Assembly (NCBI GenBank): GCA_034186105.1
Contig: JAXGCE010000044.1
Coordinates: forward strand, 6,878-70,877
From: Selenomonas_C sp034186105
GTDB lineage: Bacteria; Bacillota; Negativicutes; Selenomonadales; Selenomonadaceae
Length of the DNA: 64,000 bases
Direction: 5' to 3'
Part shown: positions 34,027-42,680 of the stretch, one piece after another
How positions within the stretch are numbered: position 1 is the first letter of the stretch
Layout of the letters: the number at the start of each line of letters is the position of its first letter
The notes under the pieces: model-generated
Seen by the model: the letters and a program-made list of their open reading frames with translations, nothing else
Database searches by the model: none
What the model was told of the DNA's origin: nothing
Translations under genes and position numbers: made by a program

Positions 34027-35009
34027 TGCGCGGTATTCCGCATGGACGGCAGATGTTCCTTCTGGGAGCATTTGCCGTTTTGGCGTGTCTGGCAGCCGTT
34101 TTCAGCATCATGAAAGGCTCCGTCGAGATCCCGCTCGATGAGATCCTCGGCGCGATGGCGGGCGAGCAGGGGACGCATGCGCAGATCCTCATGAACATCC
34201 GCCTGCCGCGCACGATCGTCGCGCTGCTCGTCGGCGTGAATCTCTCGCTCTCGGGCGCGATCCTGCAGGCCGTCATGAAGAATCCGCTCGCCGACCCGCA
34301 CATCATCGGCATCTCGTCGGGCGCGGGCCTCACGGGCATCCTCGTCATGCTGCTCGCGCCAGAGTATGGCGCGCTCGTGACGCCGGCGGCGTTCGTCGGC
34401 GCGATGGGCGCGGCGCTCCTCATCTACATCCTCGCATGGAAAAATGGCATCCGCCCCGTGCGCATCATCCTCGCGGGCGTCGCGGTCTCGGCATTCCTCG
34501 GCGCAGGCATCTCGGCGCTCATGATCCTCTACAGCGATCGCGTGCACAGCGCGCTCCTCTGGATGGTCGGCGGCCTGTCGGCGCGCAGCTGGCCGCATGT
34601 TGCGATGCTCTGGCCATATGCGCTCGCAGGGACGTGCTTTGCGTTCCTCGGTGCGCGCCACCTCAACATCCTCCAGCTCGGCGACGAGATGGCGCGCGGC
34701 CTCGGCCTGCGCGTCGAGCTCACGCGCATTGTCATGACGGCTATCGCGGCGCTCCTCGCGGCGAGCGCGGTTTCCGTCGTCGGCCTCCTCGGCTTCGTCG
34801 GCCTCATCGTGCCGCATGCGGCGCGGCTCATGCTCGGCACGGACTACCGCTTCCTGCTGCCAGGCGCGGCACTGCTCGGCGCGGCCGTGCTGACGGCGAG
34901 TGACACGGTGTCGCGCATCGCGTTTTCGCCCGTCGAGCTCCCCGTCGGCATCCTCATGGCCGTGCTCGGCGCGCCGTTCTTCCTGTTCTTGCTCAGAAGG
35001 GAGCTGTGA
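34026..35009 (+). CDS. ABC importer permease, FecCD/BtuC family
   Basis: Integral membrane permease of 327 residues with about ten helices. Family landmarks: IRLPRTIVALLVGVNLSLSG near residue 60, NPLADPHIIGISSGAGL, and the cytoplasmic coupling region GLRVELTR. ATG 34026 overlaps the binding-protein stop (TGATG). Partner of the lipoprotein and the ATPase on either side. Confidence 0.92.
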   Translation: MRGIPHGRQMFLLGAFAVLACLAAVFSIMKGSVEIPLDEILGAMAGEQGTHAQILMNIRLPRTIVALLVGVNLSLSGAILQAVMKNPLADPHIIGISSGAGLTGILVMLLAPEYGALVTPAAFVGAMGAALLIYILAWKNGIRPVRIILAGVAVSAFLGAGISALMILYSDRVHSALLWMVGGLSARSWPHVAMLWPYALAGTCFAFLGARHLNILQLGDEMARGLGLRVELTRIVMTAIAALLAASAVSVVGLLGFVGLIVPHAARLMLGTDYRFLLPGAALLGAAVLTASDTVSRIAFSPVELPVGILMAVLGAPFFLFLLRREL

Positions 35010-35012
35010 TGC

Positions 35013-35801
35013 ATGGAACTTTCGGTCAAAGACATCACGGTCGCCATTGAGAAGAAAGTCATCTTGCAGGACATCAGCCTGACATTTGCCGAAGGGAAGC
35101 GTACGGCCATCATCGGGCCGAATGGCGCAGGCAAGTCGACGCTCTTGCGGACGATCTCGGGCACGATGAAGCCGAAGACGGGCTGCGTGCTCCTCGGTGG
35201 CGTCGACGTGCGCAGCATGAAGCGCAAGATGCTCGCGCGCAAGCTCGCCATCCTGCCACAGGGCATGACGGCACCGCCCGATACGACGGTCGAGCAGCTC
35301 GTCGACTATGGCCGCTTTCCCTATCGCGGTCTTTTGGGCGCGGAAGATGCGAAAGCCGACCGCGAGGCCGTCGCCTGGGCCATCGAGGCCACGCACCTTT
35401 CAGACTATCGCAAGCAGCAGGTCATGACGCTTTCAGGCGGCGAGCGCCAACGCGCGTTCCTCGCCATGGCGCTCGCGCAGCAGCCGGAGATCTTGCTGCT
35501 CGACGAGCCGACGACGTATCTCGACATCGCGCATCAGCTCGAAGTCATGAACATCATCACGGAGATCAACCGCAAGTACGGCATGACCATCATCATGGTG
35601 CTGCACGACATCAATCATGCGCTGCAGTACGCCGACGAGATCGTCGTCATCAAAGACCACGGCATCTACGGCCAGGGCAGCCCGAAAGCGCTCATGACCG
35701 TCGAGACTGTCGCGAATGTCTATGGCGTCCGCGCCGACTTCTTCACGAATAGCCAAGGCGTGACCGTGCTCTCGCCGATTGAATTGGTACGTCCTCGTTG
35801 A
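35013..35801 (+). CDS. ABC importer ATPase (BtuD/FecE family)
   Basis: Nucleotide-binding subunit of 262 residues. Walker A is IIGPNGAGKST near residue 36, the signature is LSGGERQRAFLAMALA and Walker B is LLLDEPTTYLDIAHQ. The 3' end of the gene overlaps a terminator hairpin (35783-35817), so the last codons double as terminator. Confidence 0.94.
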   Translation: MELSVKDITVAIEKKVILQDISLTFAEGKRTAIIGPNGAGKSTLLRTISGTMKPKTGCVLLGGVDVRSMKRKMLARKLAILPQGMTAPPDTTVEQLVDYGRFPYRGLLGAEDAKADREAVAWAIEATHLSDYRKQQVMTLSGGERQRAFLAMALAQQPEILLLDEPTTYLDIAHQLEVMNIITEINRKYGMTIIMVLHDINHALQYADEIVVIKDHGIYGQGSPKALMTVETVANVYGVRADFFTNSQGVTVLSPIELVRPR

Positions 35802-35817
35802 CGTACCAATTTTTTTG
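35783..35817 (+). terminator. terminator overlapping the ABC ATPase stop codon
   Basis: Perfect 11-base-pair stem ATTGGTACGTC (35783-35793) with GACGTACCAAT (35800-35810), then seven Ts. It starts 19 bases before the end of the coding region and holds the next promoter's -35 box. Confidence 0.92.
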
Positions 35818-35826
35818 GTGTAAAAT
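35798..35826 (+). promoter_or_regulatory. tetR promoter nested in the terminator
   Basis: TTGACG (35798-35803) spans loop and right arm of the terminator; 17-base spacer; TAAAAT (35821-35826). A putative operator follows at 35831-35846. Confidence 0.7.
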
Positions 35827-35830
35827 ACAG

Positions 35831-35846
35831 TTGAACGTGTTAAAAG
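35831..35846 (+). promoter_or_regulatory. putative TetR operator at its own promoter
   Basis: TTGAACGTGTTAAAAG, just after the -10 box and before the ribosome site. It matches the site at 36571-36586 at 12 of 16 positions. Confidence 0.45.
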
Positions 35847-35857
35847 GAGGCATTCCC

Positions 35858-36532
35858 ATGCGAAAGAAGACGGATTTTTCATCGCAGCACATCGAGGACG
35901 TGCGGCGGCGCGTGCTGAACAGCACGAAGCGCCTGCTCGTGCAGCATGGCTACAAGCGCACGACGATCCGCATGATCGTCGAGGAGTCCGGCGTGCTGAT
36001 CGGCAGCATCTATTACATCTTCAAGAACAAGGAAGACATCTTCCAGTCCCTGATCCTCGAGATGGTGCAGAATGCCATCGCGAAGATCGAGGAGCACTGC
36101 CCAGGCGAGTCGCCAGCGTATCATTTCGCGGCCGGGCTCGAGATCGAGCTCAAGGAGATGGAAGTTGCGCCGATCATCCGCGACGTCTACAAGGAAGGGT
36201 ATGAATCGAAGCTCGTCTTCGAGCACATGGTCACGCAGTACGTGCTGATGGCGCACCATATCTTTGATGACACACCGTATGCGGCGTCGGATGCGGAATA
36301 TTACGAGCGCATGCTGCTGCTCAAGGGCGCGATGCATGCCTGCATCTCGGAGCTCTATTTCGAGGCGGAGCGCGACCACGCAAAGAGTCGCGCGGCACTC
36401 TTGACGCTCGCTCTGCGCATGTTCCAGGTGCCGGAGGCGGAGAGCGCGTCGATCATCGCGCGGATCGGAGAGAAAGAGGGTCTTTGGCTCGAGATCGCAA
36501 ACGAGCTCGCAACACGCCCCATCGGCGAGTGA
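35858..36532 (+). CDS. TetR-family transcriptional regulator
   Basis: A 224-residue repressor-type protein. ATG 35858 follows AAAGGAGG; an in-frame ATG at 35798 would read through the promoter and terminator and is rejected. The N-terminal helix-turn-helix is at about residues 15-60 (NSTKRLLVQHGYKRTTIRMI, then SIYYIFKNKEDIF). The C-terminal ligand domain is not family-specific. Genes just downstream encode an adaptor and two ABC-2 permeases, so control of an exporter is likely. Confidence 0.9.
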   Translation: MRKKTDFSSQHIEDVRRRVLNSTKRLLVQHGYKRTTIRMIVEESGVLIGSIYYIFKNKEDIFQSLILEMVQNAIAKIEEHCPGESPAYHFAAGLEIELKEMEVAPIIRDVYKEGYESKLVFEHMVTQYVLMAHHIFDDTPYAASDAEYYERMLLLKGAMHACISELYFEAERDHAKSRAALLTLALRMFQVPEAESASIIARIGEKEGLWLEIANELATRPIGE

Positions 36533-36570
36533 GGTTTCCTGCCGTAAGGTGGTTTTCTTTTCTCATAGAT

Positions 36571-36586
36571 TTGAACATATTCAAAA
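36571..36586 (+). promoter_or_regulatory. putative TetR operator at the exporter promoter
   Basis: TTGAACATATTCAAAA; with the preceding T it contains the near-palindrome TTTGAACATATTCAAA and overlaps the -35 box at 36580-36585. Confidence 0.45.
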
Positions 36587-36607
36587 ACGAAGCATCAAAG
36601 ATACAAT
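36580..36607 (+). promoter_or_regulatory. promoter of the exporter genes
   Basis: TTCAAA (36580-36585), 16-base spacer, TACAAT (36602-36607), 15 bases before the adaptor start codon; the ribosome site GGAGGG is in between, so the leader would be very short. Confidence 0.5.
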
Positions 36608-36621
36608 TTGGAGGGATTTTC

Positions 36622-37620
36622 ATGAAACGGTGGCTGGCAGGCTGTCTGGCACTTGTGCTCGCGTTGTTGAGCTTTGGTTGCGGCGGGCAGGCGCAGACGG
36701 ATAAAGCTGTGGAATGGGGACGCGCGGATGCGAAGGAGATCGATGTGAATTCGAAAGTCACAGGCCGCGTCGTCGAGCTGCTCGTCAAGGAAGGTGACGA
36801 GGTAAAGGCTGGGCAGGTCATCGCGCGCATCGACAAGCGCGACCTCGAAGCGCAAAAAGCGCAGTATGAGGCGAATATCGAAGCTATCCAGGCGCAGCAG
36901 GTGCAGGCGGCGGCTGTGACGACGATGCAGTCCGGCACAACAACGTCGGCGCTCGAGCAGGCGCAGTCGGCGGAGAACAAGGCGCGTGCCGACCTTGCGC
37001 TCGCTGAGGCGGACTATCAGCGCTTTTCCGACCTCGTGGCCGAGGGCGCGGTGTCGCGGCAGGTCTTTGACCAGTATGAGACGAAATACAACGTCGCGCA
37101 GGCGACGTACCAGCAGGCAGGCGCGGCCGTCGCGCAGGCACAGGCCAGCCTCGGCCAGACGGCCGTCAATCAAGCGAACGAAGTAGCGACGGCACGCAAG
37201 CTCGAACAGGCACAGGCCGCGCTGCAGCAGATCGAGGTCTCGCTCGATGAGACGGAGATCAAGGCGCCATTTGACGGCGTCATCACGGAGAAATACGTCG
37301 AGGAAGGTTCGATGATCTCGAATGGCACGCCGCTCGTCGCTGTGCAGGATCCGAGCGACAACTGGGTCGATATCAAGGTGCCAGAGACGCAGCTTTCGCG
37401 CTTCGCGCTCGGGCAGGAGATTACGCTCGTCGCGCGGGATGGCGAGACGAAGGTCACGGGCACGATCACGGACATCAGCAAGAAAGCGGAGTTCGCGACG
37501 CAGCGCGCGACGAGCGAGCGCGGCGATGCGACGGACATCGTGAGCTTTAATGTCAAGATCCAGATTGATTCGCCGGTACTGCGGCCGGGCATGCGATTCC
37601 GCCTGGATGGTGATGCGTGA
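36622..37620 (+). CDS. HlyD/EmrA-type efflux adaptor lipoprotein
   Basis: Periplasmic membrane-fusion protein of 332 residues. ATG 36622 follows TTTGGAGGG. The signal ends in LLSFGC (lipobox, Cys20). A biotinyl-lipoyl half (DVNSKVTGRVVELLVKEGDE), a long Ala/Gln-rich coiled-coil hairpin (about residues 80-205) and the second half (IKAPFDGVITEKYVEEGSMI) follow. It links an inner-membrane transporter to an outer-membrane exit, in line with a diderm cell. The next two genes encode the permeases. Confidence 0.9.
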   Translation: MKRWLAGCLALVLALLSFGCGGQAQTDKAVEWGRADAKEIDVNSKVTGRVVELLVKEGDEVKAGQVIARIDKRDLEAQKAQYEANIEAIQAQQVQAAAVTTMQSGTTTSALEQAQSAENKARADLALAEADYQRFSDLVAEGAVSRQVFDQYETKYNVAQATYQQAGAAVAQAQASLGQTAVNQANEVATARKLEQAQAALQQIEVSLDETEIKAPFDGVITEKYVEEGSMISNGTPLVAVQDPSDNWVDIKVPETQLSRFALGQEITLVARDGETKVTGTITDISKKAEFATQRATSERGDATDIVSFNVKIQIDSPVLRPGMRFRLDGDA

Positions 37621-38792
37621 TGATGCGGCGATTTCTCGAAGTGTTCCAGGACAGCTTTCGCTCGCTGTTCCGCGGGTGCGTACCGCTCGCGGCACTGCTC
37701 GTCGGTACGCCGCTCATGTTCACGCTGCTGTTCGGCTTGATTTACGATGAAAATGTCGTCAATGACATCGCGCTGACGGTCTACGATGAAGACCAGAGCA
37801 GCATGAGCCGCATGCTGATCCAGGCGTATGGCGACAATGACCGCTTCCATATCGTTTCTTACGTTTCGTCCGAAGAAGAAATGAAAGCGGAAATCCTCGA
37901 AGGGCGGGCGCGCGCCGCGCTCGAGATTCCGCGTGATTTTTCGAAAGAGGTGCGGCTCGGCCGTGGTTCGGACTACCTGCTGATGGTGAACTCGGCGAAC
38001 AACATGTTCGGCAACGCGGCGCTTGCGGCGTCGCAGGAGATCGCGCGTTCGTTCTCCGTCGGCGTCGGGCAGAAACTCATGGAAGGCGTCGGTCTGAAGC
38101 CCGATGATGCCATGAATGCAGCATATCCCGTCCACCTTGGCGTGCGCATCACGGGCGATCCGGCGAATGGCTATACGTCGTTCATGCTCAGCGGCCTCAT
38201 GCTGAATGGATTGCAGATCGGCGTCATGGTGACACTGTCGCCGCTCTTGGTGACGGAAATCCTCGGCCTCCGGCGCGGCAGGGAATACCCGTCGTGGCTT
38301 TTGGCGCTCGCGGGCACGCTGCCGTATCCGATCGTGTCGTTCGTCGGCTTCCTGATTTCGATGCTTGTCTGCGTCCATGTCTTTGCCGTGCCGATGCGCG
38401 GCAGCTGGCTCGATGCGGCGCTGCTTGGCGGCTCGTTCCTGATATTTGTCTCCGGCGTGCTGCTGCTGTTTTCGGCGTGTGTGCCATCGCGCGAGCTCTC
38501 GCTGCAGGCGCCGATGGTCTACATCATGCCAGGACTCCTTTATAGCGGCCTGTCGTGGCCGCCATTTGACATGAGCACGGTCGCGGCGACGTTTGGCAAG
38601 CTGCTGCCGATGACGTATGCAGGCGACGCGCTCCGGGACATCACGCTGTCGGGCTTTGCGCCAGACCTCGTTTCGAACTGCCGCTTCATGGTGCTCGCGG
38701 GGCTCGTCTGCTTCGTCATCGCGACGGCGATTTTTGACTTCCGCCGCCGGCGCGGCCTCAGAAAGGCCGCTGCAGGGGAGGTGGCCGCATGA
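37620..38792 (+). CDS. ABC-2 type exporter permease (YhhJ/YbhS-like), first copy
   Basis: A 390-residue membrane protein with one N-terminal helix (about residues 20-45), a large periplasmic domain (to about residue 175) and five or six C-terminal helices: the layout of ABC-2 permeases of the HlyD-coupled type. ATG 37620 overlaps the adaptor stop (TGATG); GTG 37617 and ATG 37623 are in-frame alternatives. It resembles the following gene in layout and in the block VYDEDQSSMSR / VTSEEDM. No ATPase gene accompanies it. Confidence 0.85.
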   Translation: MMRRFLEVFQDSFRSLFRGCVPLAALLVGTPLMFTLLFGLIYDENVVNDIALTVYDEDQSSMSRMLIQAYGDNDRFHIVSYVSSEEEMKAEILEGRARAALEIPRDFSKEVRLGRGSDYLLMVNSANNMFGNAALAASQEIARSFSVGVGQKLMEGVGLKPDDAMNAAYPVHLGVRITGDPANGYTSFMLSGLMLNGLQIGVMVTLSPLLVTEILGLRRGREYPSWLLALAGTLPYPIVSFVGFLISMLVCVHVFAVPMRGSWLDAALLGGSFLIFVSGVLLLFSACVPSRELSLQAPMVYIMPGLLYSGLSWPPFDMSTVAATFGKLLPMTYAGDALRDITLSGFAPDLVSNCRFMVLAGLVCFVIATAIFDFRRRRGLRKAAAGEVAA

Positions 38793-39940
38793 ACTGGTTC
38801 TTTGCGCTGTTCAAAAAAGAGTTTGTTGAGATTCGGCACGATCTGCGGCGCGTCGTCTTCCTGTTCGGTGCGGCGCTCGCGTACCTCATCGTCTTTGGCA
38901 TGCTCTATCTGCCAAACATCGTCACGGCTGTGCCGACCGTCATCTACGACGAGGAAAACTCTGCCGCGAGCCGCAGCCTCATCCGCGATTTCGAAGCGAG
39001 CGATGCCTATGAGATCCAAAGCTATGTGACGAGCGAGGAAGACATGCGCGTGTGGCTCAGGAACAAGCAGGCCATCGCGGCCATTGAGATTCCAAAGGAT
39101 TTCTCGAAAAAGGCGAAGACGGGCAGCTATGGGACCGTGCTCTACCTCGTCAATGGCTCGAATATCATCCTGACGAACATCACGAGCTCGGCCGCACAGG
39201 ACATCGTTGCGGATTTTTCCAACCGCCTCGCGGCGAAGCAGGCCGCGCTGCGCTATGGGCTCGACGAGCAAGCCGTACTGCACCGCCTTGCGCCCATCCA
39301 TGCGCATCTGCGCGTGCTGTACAATGCGACGCAGGGCTACATGTTCTTTTTCCTGCTCGGGCTTGCGATGGTCGCGTTCCAGCAGGGCGTGCTGTTCGCG
39401 GTCGGCGCGTCATCGCTTTATGAAATCGAGCATCCAAACGAAGATGCGGCCTACAAGACATGGCAAATCGTGCTCGTCAAGACGGTCGTCTATTGGCTGC
39501 TCGGCATGGCGTCATATGGCCTCGTCGTCGCTGTCGTGACGCAGGGACTCGAGATCCCGCTCGGCGCATCGCTTGGAGAGCTTCTCGCGCTCGCCGCCAT
39601 CTTCCTCCTCGTCGTCACGGCATTCTGCTTCTTCTTCACGTCATTCTTTTCCGCCGAACTGCCATTCGTCCGCGCCGTCATCCTCTATCCCGTGCCCGCG
39701 TTCATCTTTTCGGGCTACACGTGGCCGACGGAGTCCATGGGCGAAGGGATGCAGTTCGCGAGTCAGTTCTTCCCGCTGTCGCATTTCTCGAACACCGTCC
39801 GCGAGCTGTTTCTGATCGGCCAGTCGCCGCATTATTGGGAAAGCATCGAGAAGCTTACAGCTCTCGCCATCGGCTTCTTCCTCGTCGGCGGCGTGCTGTA
39901 TCATCGGCGGCGGAGGCTCAGCTGCAAAACATCTACATGA
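38789..39940 (+). CDS. ABC-2 type exporter permease, second copy
   Basis: A 383-residue paralogue of the preceding permease, with the same order: one helix near residues 22-45, a periplasmic domain to about residue 185 and a C-terminal helix bundle. Shared blocks include YDEENSAASRSLI and AAIEIPKDFSKK. The ATG overlaps the previous stop (ATGA), so the two probably form a heterodimer. A terminator follows. Drug or envelope-lipid export is a guess from the family. Confidence 0.85.
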   Translation: MNWFFALFKKEFVEIRHDLRRVVFLFGAALAYLIVFGMLYLPNIVTAVPTVIYDEENSAASRSLIRDFEASDAYEIQSYVTSEEDMRVWLRNKQAIAAIEIPKDFSKKAKTGSYGTVLYLVNGSNIILTNITSSAAQDIVADFSNRLAAKQAALRYGLDEQAVLHRLAPIHAHLRVLYNATQGYMFFFLLGLAMVAFQQGVLFAVGASSLYEIEHPNEDAAYKTWQIVLVKTVVYWLLGMASYGLVVAVVTQGLEIPLGASLGELLALAAIFLLVVTAFCFFFTSFFSAELPFVRAVILYPVPAFIFSGYTWPTESMGEGMQFASQFFPLSHFSNTVRELFLIGQSPHYWESIEKLTALAIGFFLVGGVLYHRRRRLSCKTST

Positions 39941-39946
39941 TTTGAT

Positions 39947-39992
39947 CGCCGCGAGGCAAGTGCTTCTGCTTGCTTCGCGGCGCTTTTTATTG
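39947..39992 (+). terminator. terminator of the exporter operon
   Basis: Stem CGCCGCGAGGCAAG (39947-39960) with CTTGCTTCGCGGCG (39969-39982), one wobble, then CTTTTTATTG. Confidence 0.9.
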
Positions 39993-40016
39993 TTTGAAAT
40001 CTGCAAATGAAAACCA

Positions 40017-40046
40017 TTGACATCTGGTAATGATATGAGTTATCAT
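40017..40046 (+). promoter_or_regulatory. feo promoter
   Basis: Perfect TTGACA (40017-40022), 18-base spacer, TATCAT (40041-40046), with the Fur-like palindrome covering the -10 box. Confidence 0.7.
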
Positions 40047-40075
40047 AAGTGACGTAGAAATGCTATCATTATCAT
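40030..40075 (+). promoter_or_regulatory. Fur-like boxes of the feo operon
   Basis: Two AT-rich elements built of the Fur hexamer: ATGATA-TGAGT-TATCAT (40030-40046) and TATCATTATCAT (40064-40075), the latter being the reverse of ATGATAATGATA. Iron-dependent repression of feoAB is expected. Confidence 0.65.
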
Positions 40076-40101
40076 CGTTCATCAAGGAGGCATGATTTCA
40101 C

Positions 40102-40326
40102 ATGACACTGAAAGACGGGAAGACTGGCATGGAGCTCAAGATTGCTGAGATCGGCGATTCCGCGCTGAAGGAACGACTCATGACCATGGGGCTGATCCCG
40201 GGCACGAAAGTCCAGATCCTGCGCTCGGCACCACTCGGCGACCCCATCGCCATCCGCGTCCGCTCGTACAACCTTGCGTTGCGCAAGGCAGACGCGGAGC
40301 ACATCACGGTCGAGCAGGTCGGCTGA
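40102..40326 (+). CDS. feoA: ferrous iron transport protein FeoA
   Basis: A 74-residue SH3-like protein that supports FeoB. Typical pattern: LKIAEIGDSALKERLMTMGL, IPGTKVQILRSAPLGDP and a final ALRKADAEHITVE. ATG 40102 follows AAGGAGG. The feoB gene starts 86 bases later. Confidence 0.93.
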   Translation: MTLKDGKTGMELKIAEIGDSALKERLMTMGLIPGTKVQILRSAPLGDPIAIRVRSYNLALRKADAEHITVEQVG

Positions 40327-40411
40327 AAACAACACGAACAAAAACGGTAGAAGCACCAAGGCTTGACGGAAACATTTTCCCGATGGCAGCGAAAGGAGAC
40401 AGTTTTCACAC

Positions 40412-42310
40412 ATGTCAACATTAGCAGTCGCACTCACCGGCAATCCGAATACCGGCAAGTCAACGATCTTCAACGAACTCACGGGCGCACGCCAGAAAAT
40501 CGGCAACTGGCCCGGCGTCACGGTCGACAAGAAAGTCGGCTATACGCGTTACAAGGATCGTGCGATTTCCGTCGTCGATCTCCCGGGCACGTACAGCGTC
40601 AACGCGCGTAGCCCAGAGGAAAAGATCGTCATTGATTACCTCATGAATACGAAGCTCGACCTCGTCGTCGACGTCGTCGACAGCTCGAACATCGAACGCA
40701 ACATGTACCTGACGGTGCAGCTGCTCGAGAAAGGCATTCCGCTCCTCATCGACCTCAACATGCAGGACGATGCGAAGCGCCGCGGCGTGCGTATCGATAC
40801 GAAGAAGCTCGAAGAATGCCTCGGCATGCCGTGCGTTGAGACGGTTGGCCGCAACAAGAAGAGCACGCAACACCTGCTCGACGTCTTCACATCGACGGTC
40901 ATGGAGAACTACCAGCCGAGCGAGCTCGTGAAGAACCACATCGCGAAGGTCGAAGAGATCGAGGCGAGCGGCAAGAGCGATGCCGAAAAGCTCGAAGCGA
41001 TCAGCGAAGCGCGCTACGCGCTCATCGACAAGGTCATGGCACAGGCTGTCGACATGGGCGGAGCCAGTCAGTCGCGCTCGGAAAAGATCGACCAGTTCCT
41101 CGCCAATGGCGTGCTCGCACTGCCGATCTTCCTCCTGATCCTCTACGCCGTGTTCCAGATCACGTTCACGTGGATCGGCCAGCCGATCGCAGATGCGCTC
41201 GACGAACTCATCAATGAAGACTTCCTCGGCTTCATGACGGACACGCTGACGGAAGCAGGCGTCGCGGACTGGATGGTCTCGCTCGTCTGCGACGGCATCA
41301 TTGCCGGCGTCGGCGCCGTCCTCACGTTCGTGCCGCTCATCTTCGTCCTGTTCTTCTGCCTGTCGTTCCTCGACGGCACGGGCTACATGGCGCGCATCGC
41401 GTTCATTATGGATCCAATCATGCGCCGCTGCGGCCTGACGGGCAAGGGCCTCATGCCTCTGATGATGGGCTTTGGCTGCGGCGTGCCGGCCATCATGGGC
41501 GCACGCGCGCTCGACTCGGAGAAAGACCGTATGGTCTCGATCCTCATCACGCCGTTTTTGACGTGCGGCGCAAAGCTGCCGATCATGGCGCTGTTCGCTG
41601 CGATGTTCTTCCCTGATAATGCCGCGAATGTCGTGTTCGCGATGTACATCGTCGGCGTCGTCATGGCGATCGTCGTGGCCAAGGGCCTCGGCGCGACGAT
41701 GTTCAAGGACAAGGGCTCGACGTTCCTCCTCGAGCTCCCGCCGTACCGCGTGCCGGACATGAAGTCCGTTCTGCTTGAGACGTGGGACAAGGGCAAGGGC
41801 TACCTCGTCAAAGCTGGTACCATCATCTTTGCCGCGTCCGTCCTGCTGTGGGTCATGTCGAACTACAACTTCAGCGGCCCGTGCGAGATCGAGGATTCCA
41901 TCCTCGCAACGCTCGGCGGCTGGATGTCGACGCTGTTCGCGTTCCACGGCTTTGCGACGTGGGAAGCTGGCGCCGCGGTGCTTTCCGGCATCATGGCAAA
42001 GGAGACGGTCGTCGCGACGATCGGCATCCTCTATGGTGTGGCCGATGTCTCGACGGAGGCCGAGGATGCACTCGATTCCGCTGCCCAGATGATGGGCACG
42101 GACATGTCGACGGCGTTCACGACGATGTCGGCGCTCGCGTTCATGGTGTTCTCCCAGCTCTACACGCCGTGCGTCACGGCGCTCGGCACGATCAAGAAAG
42201 AAGCCGGTGGCTGGAAGTGGATGGCGTTCTCCGCTGTCTACATGTTCGTCATCGCCTGGCTTGTGTCGCTGCTCGTCTATCAGGGCGGCCGCTTGCTCGG
42301 ATTTGAATGA
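40412..42310 (+). CDS. feoB: ferrous iron transporter FeoB
   Basis: Fe2+ uptake membrane protein of 632 residues. The N-terminal G domain shows GNPNTGKSTIFN (residues 10-21), DLPGTYSVN and the NMQDDAKRRG region in place of a canonical NKxD. Gate motifs of the membrane half include GFGCGVPAIMGAR and TPFLTCGAKLPIM. It is shorter than E. coli FeoB (773) but normal for Firmicutes. ATG 40412 follows AAAGGAGACAG. Confidence 0.96.
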   Translation: MSTLAVALTGNPNTGKSTIFNELTGARQKIGNWPGVTVDKKVGYTRYKDRAISVVDLPGTYSVNARSPEEKIVIDYLMNTKLDLVVDVVDSSNIERNMYLTVQLLEKGIPLLIDLNMQDDAKRRGVRIDTKKLEECLGMPCVETVGRNKKSTQHLLDVFTSTVMENYQPSELVKNHIAKVEEIEASGKSDAEKLEAISEARYALIDKVMAQAVDMGGASQSRSEKIDQFLANGVLALPIFLLILYAVFQITFTWIGQPIADALDELINEDFLGFMTDTLTEAGVADWMVSLVCDGIIAGVGAVLTFVPLIFVLFFCLSFLDGTGYMARIAFIMDPIMRRCGLTGKGLMPLMMGFGCGVPAIMGARALDSEKDRMVSILITPFLTCGAKLPIMALFAAMFFPDNAANVVFAMYIVGVVMAIVVAKGLGATMFKDKGSTFLLELPPYRVPDMKSVLLETWDKGKGYLVKAGTIIFAASVLLWVMSNYNFSGPCEIEDSILATLGGWMSTLFAFHGFATWEAGAAVLSGIMAKETVVATIGILYGVADVSTEAEDALDSAAQMMGTDMSTAFTTMSALAFMVFSQLYTPCVTALGTIKKEAGGWKWMAFSAVYMFVIAWLVSLLVYQGGRLLGFE

Positions 42311-42355
42311 TGTGATACGATACGTGTGATTCTCTAGGAAAGGAAGGGATTCTCG

Positions 42356-42526
42356 ATGGCAACCTTCATTGTCGGCCTGATTCTCGCGGTCGCGCTCTTC
42401 TTCGCGTGCCGCCATGTCGTGCGCAACTTCCGCGATGGAAAGGAAGATTGCTGCGGAGGCACATGCCCCGGTGGCTGCGGCAGCTGCAAGAGTTGCCAGT
42501 CGCTGGGGATCTCTCAGAAACCTTGA
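42356..42526 (+). CDS. FeoB-associated Cys-rich membrane peptide
   Basis: A 56-residue protein. One membrane helix (residues 3-18, FIVGLILAVALFFACR) is followed by a Cys-rich tail (DCCGGTCPGGCGSCKSC) typical of the FeoB-associated Cys-rich family. ATG 42356 follows AGGAAAGGAAGGG. It lies 45 bases after feoB and before the operon's terminator. It likely handles or hands over Fe2+ at the membrane. Confidence 0.88.
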   Translation: MATFIVGLILAVALFFACRHVVRNFRDGKEDCCGGTCPGGCGSCKSCQSLGISQKP

Positions 42527-42533
42527 GTGCATG

Positions 42534-42583
42534 AAAAGGGGCCGTTGCGGTCAGCGATTTTCGCTGCTGCACGGCCCCTTTTT
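42534..42583 (+). terminator. feo operon terminator
   Basis: Stem AAAAGGGGCCGT (42534-42545) with ACGGCCCCTTTT (42571-42582), with a further inner AGCG/CGCT pairing, then Ts. Confidence 0.92.
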
Positions 42584-42626
42584 GTGCTTATAAAATAGAA
42601 AATTTATAAAGATACACTTTAAAAAC

Positions 42627-42655
42627 TTGCGAAACCTATCTACTTTTTATATACT
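42627..42655 (+). promoter_or_regulatory. promoter of the AAA ATPase gene
   Basis: TTGCGA (42627-42632), 17-base spacer, TATACT (42650-42655), in an AT-rich patch (42590-42660). Confidence 0.65.
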
Positions 42656-42680
42656 GAAGCAGAAGAAGGAGATGATTTCG

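Noticed and set aside
35798..35857. Upstream start for the TetR gene (20 extra residues)
   Set aside because: It would translate the terminator T-run and promoter; ATG 35858 has AAAGGAGG and gives a normal TetR N-terminus.
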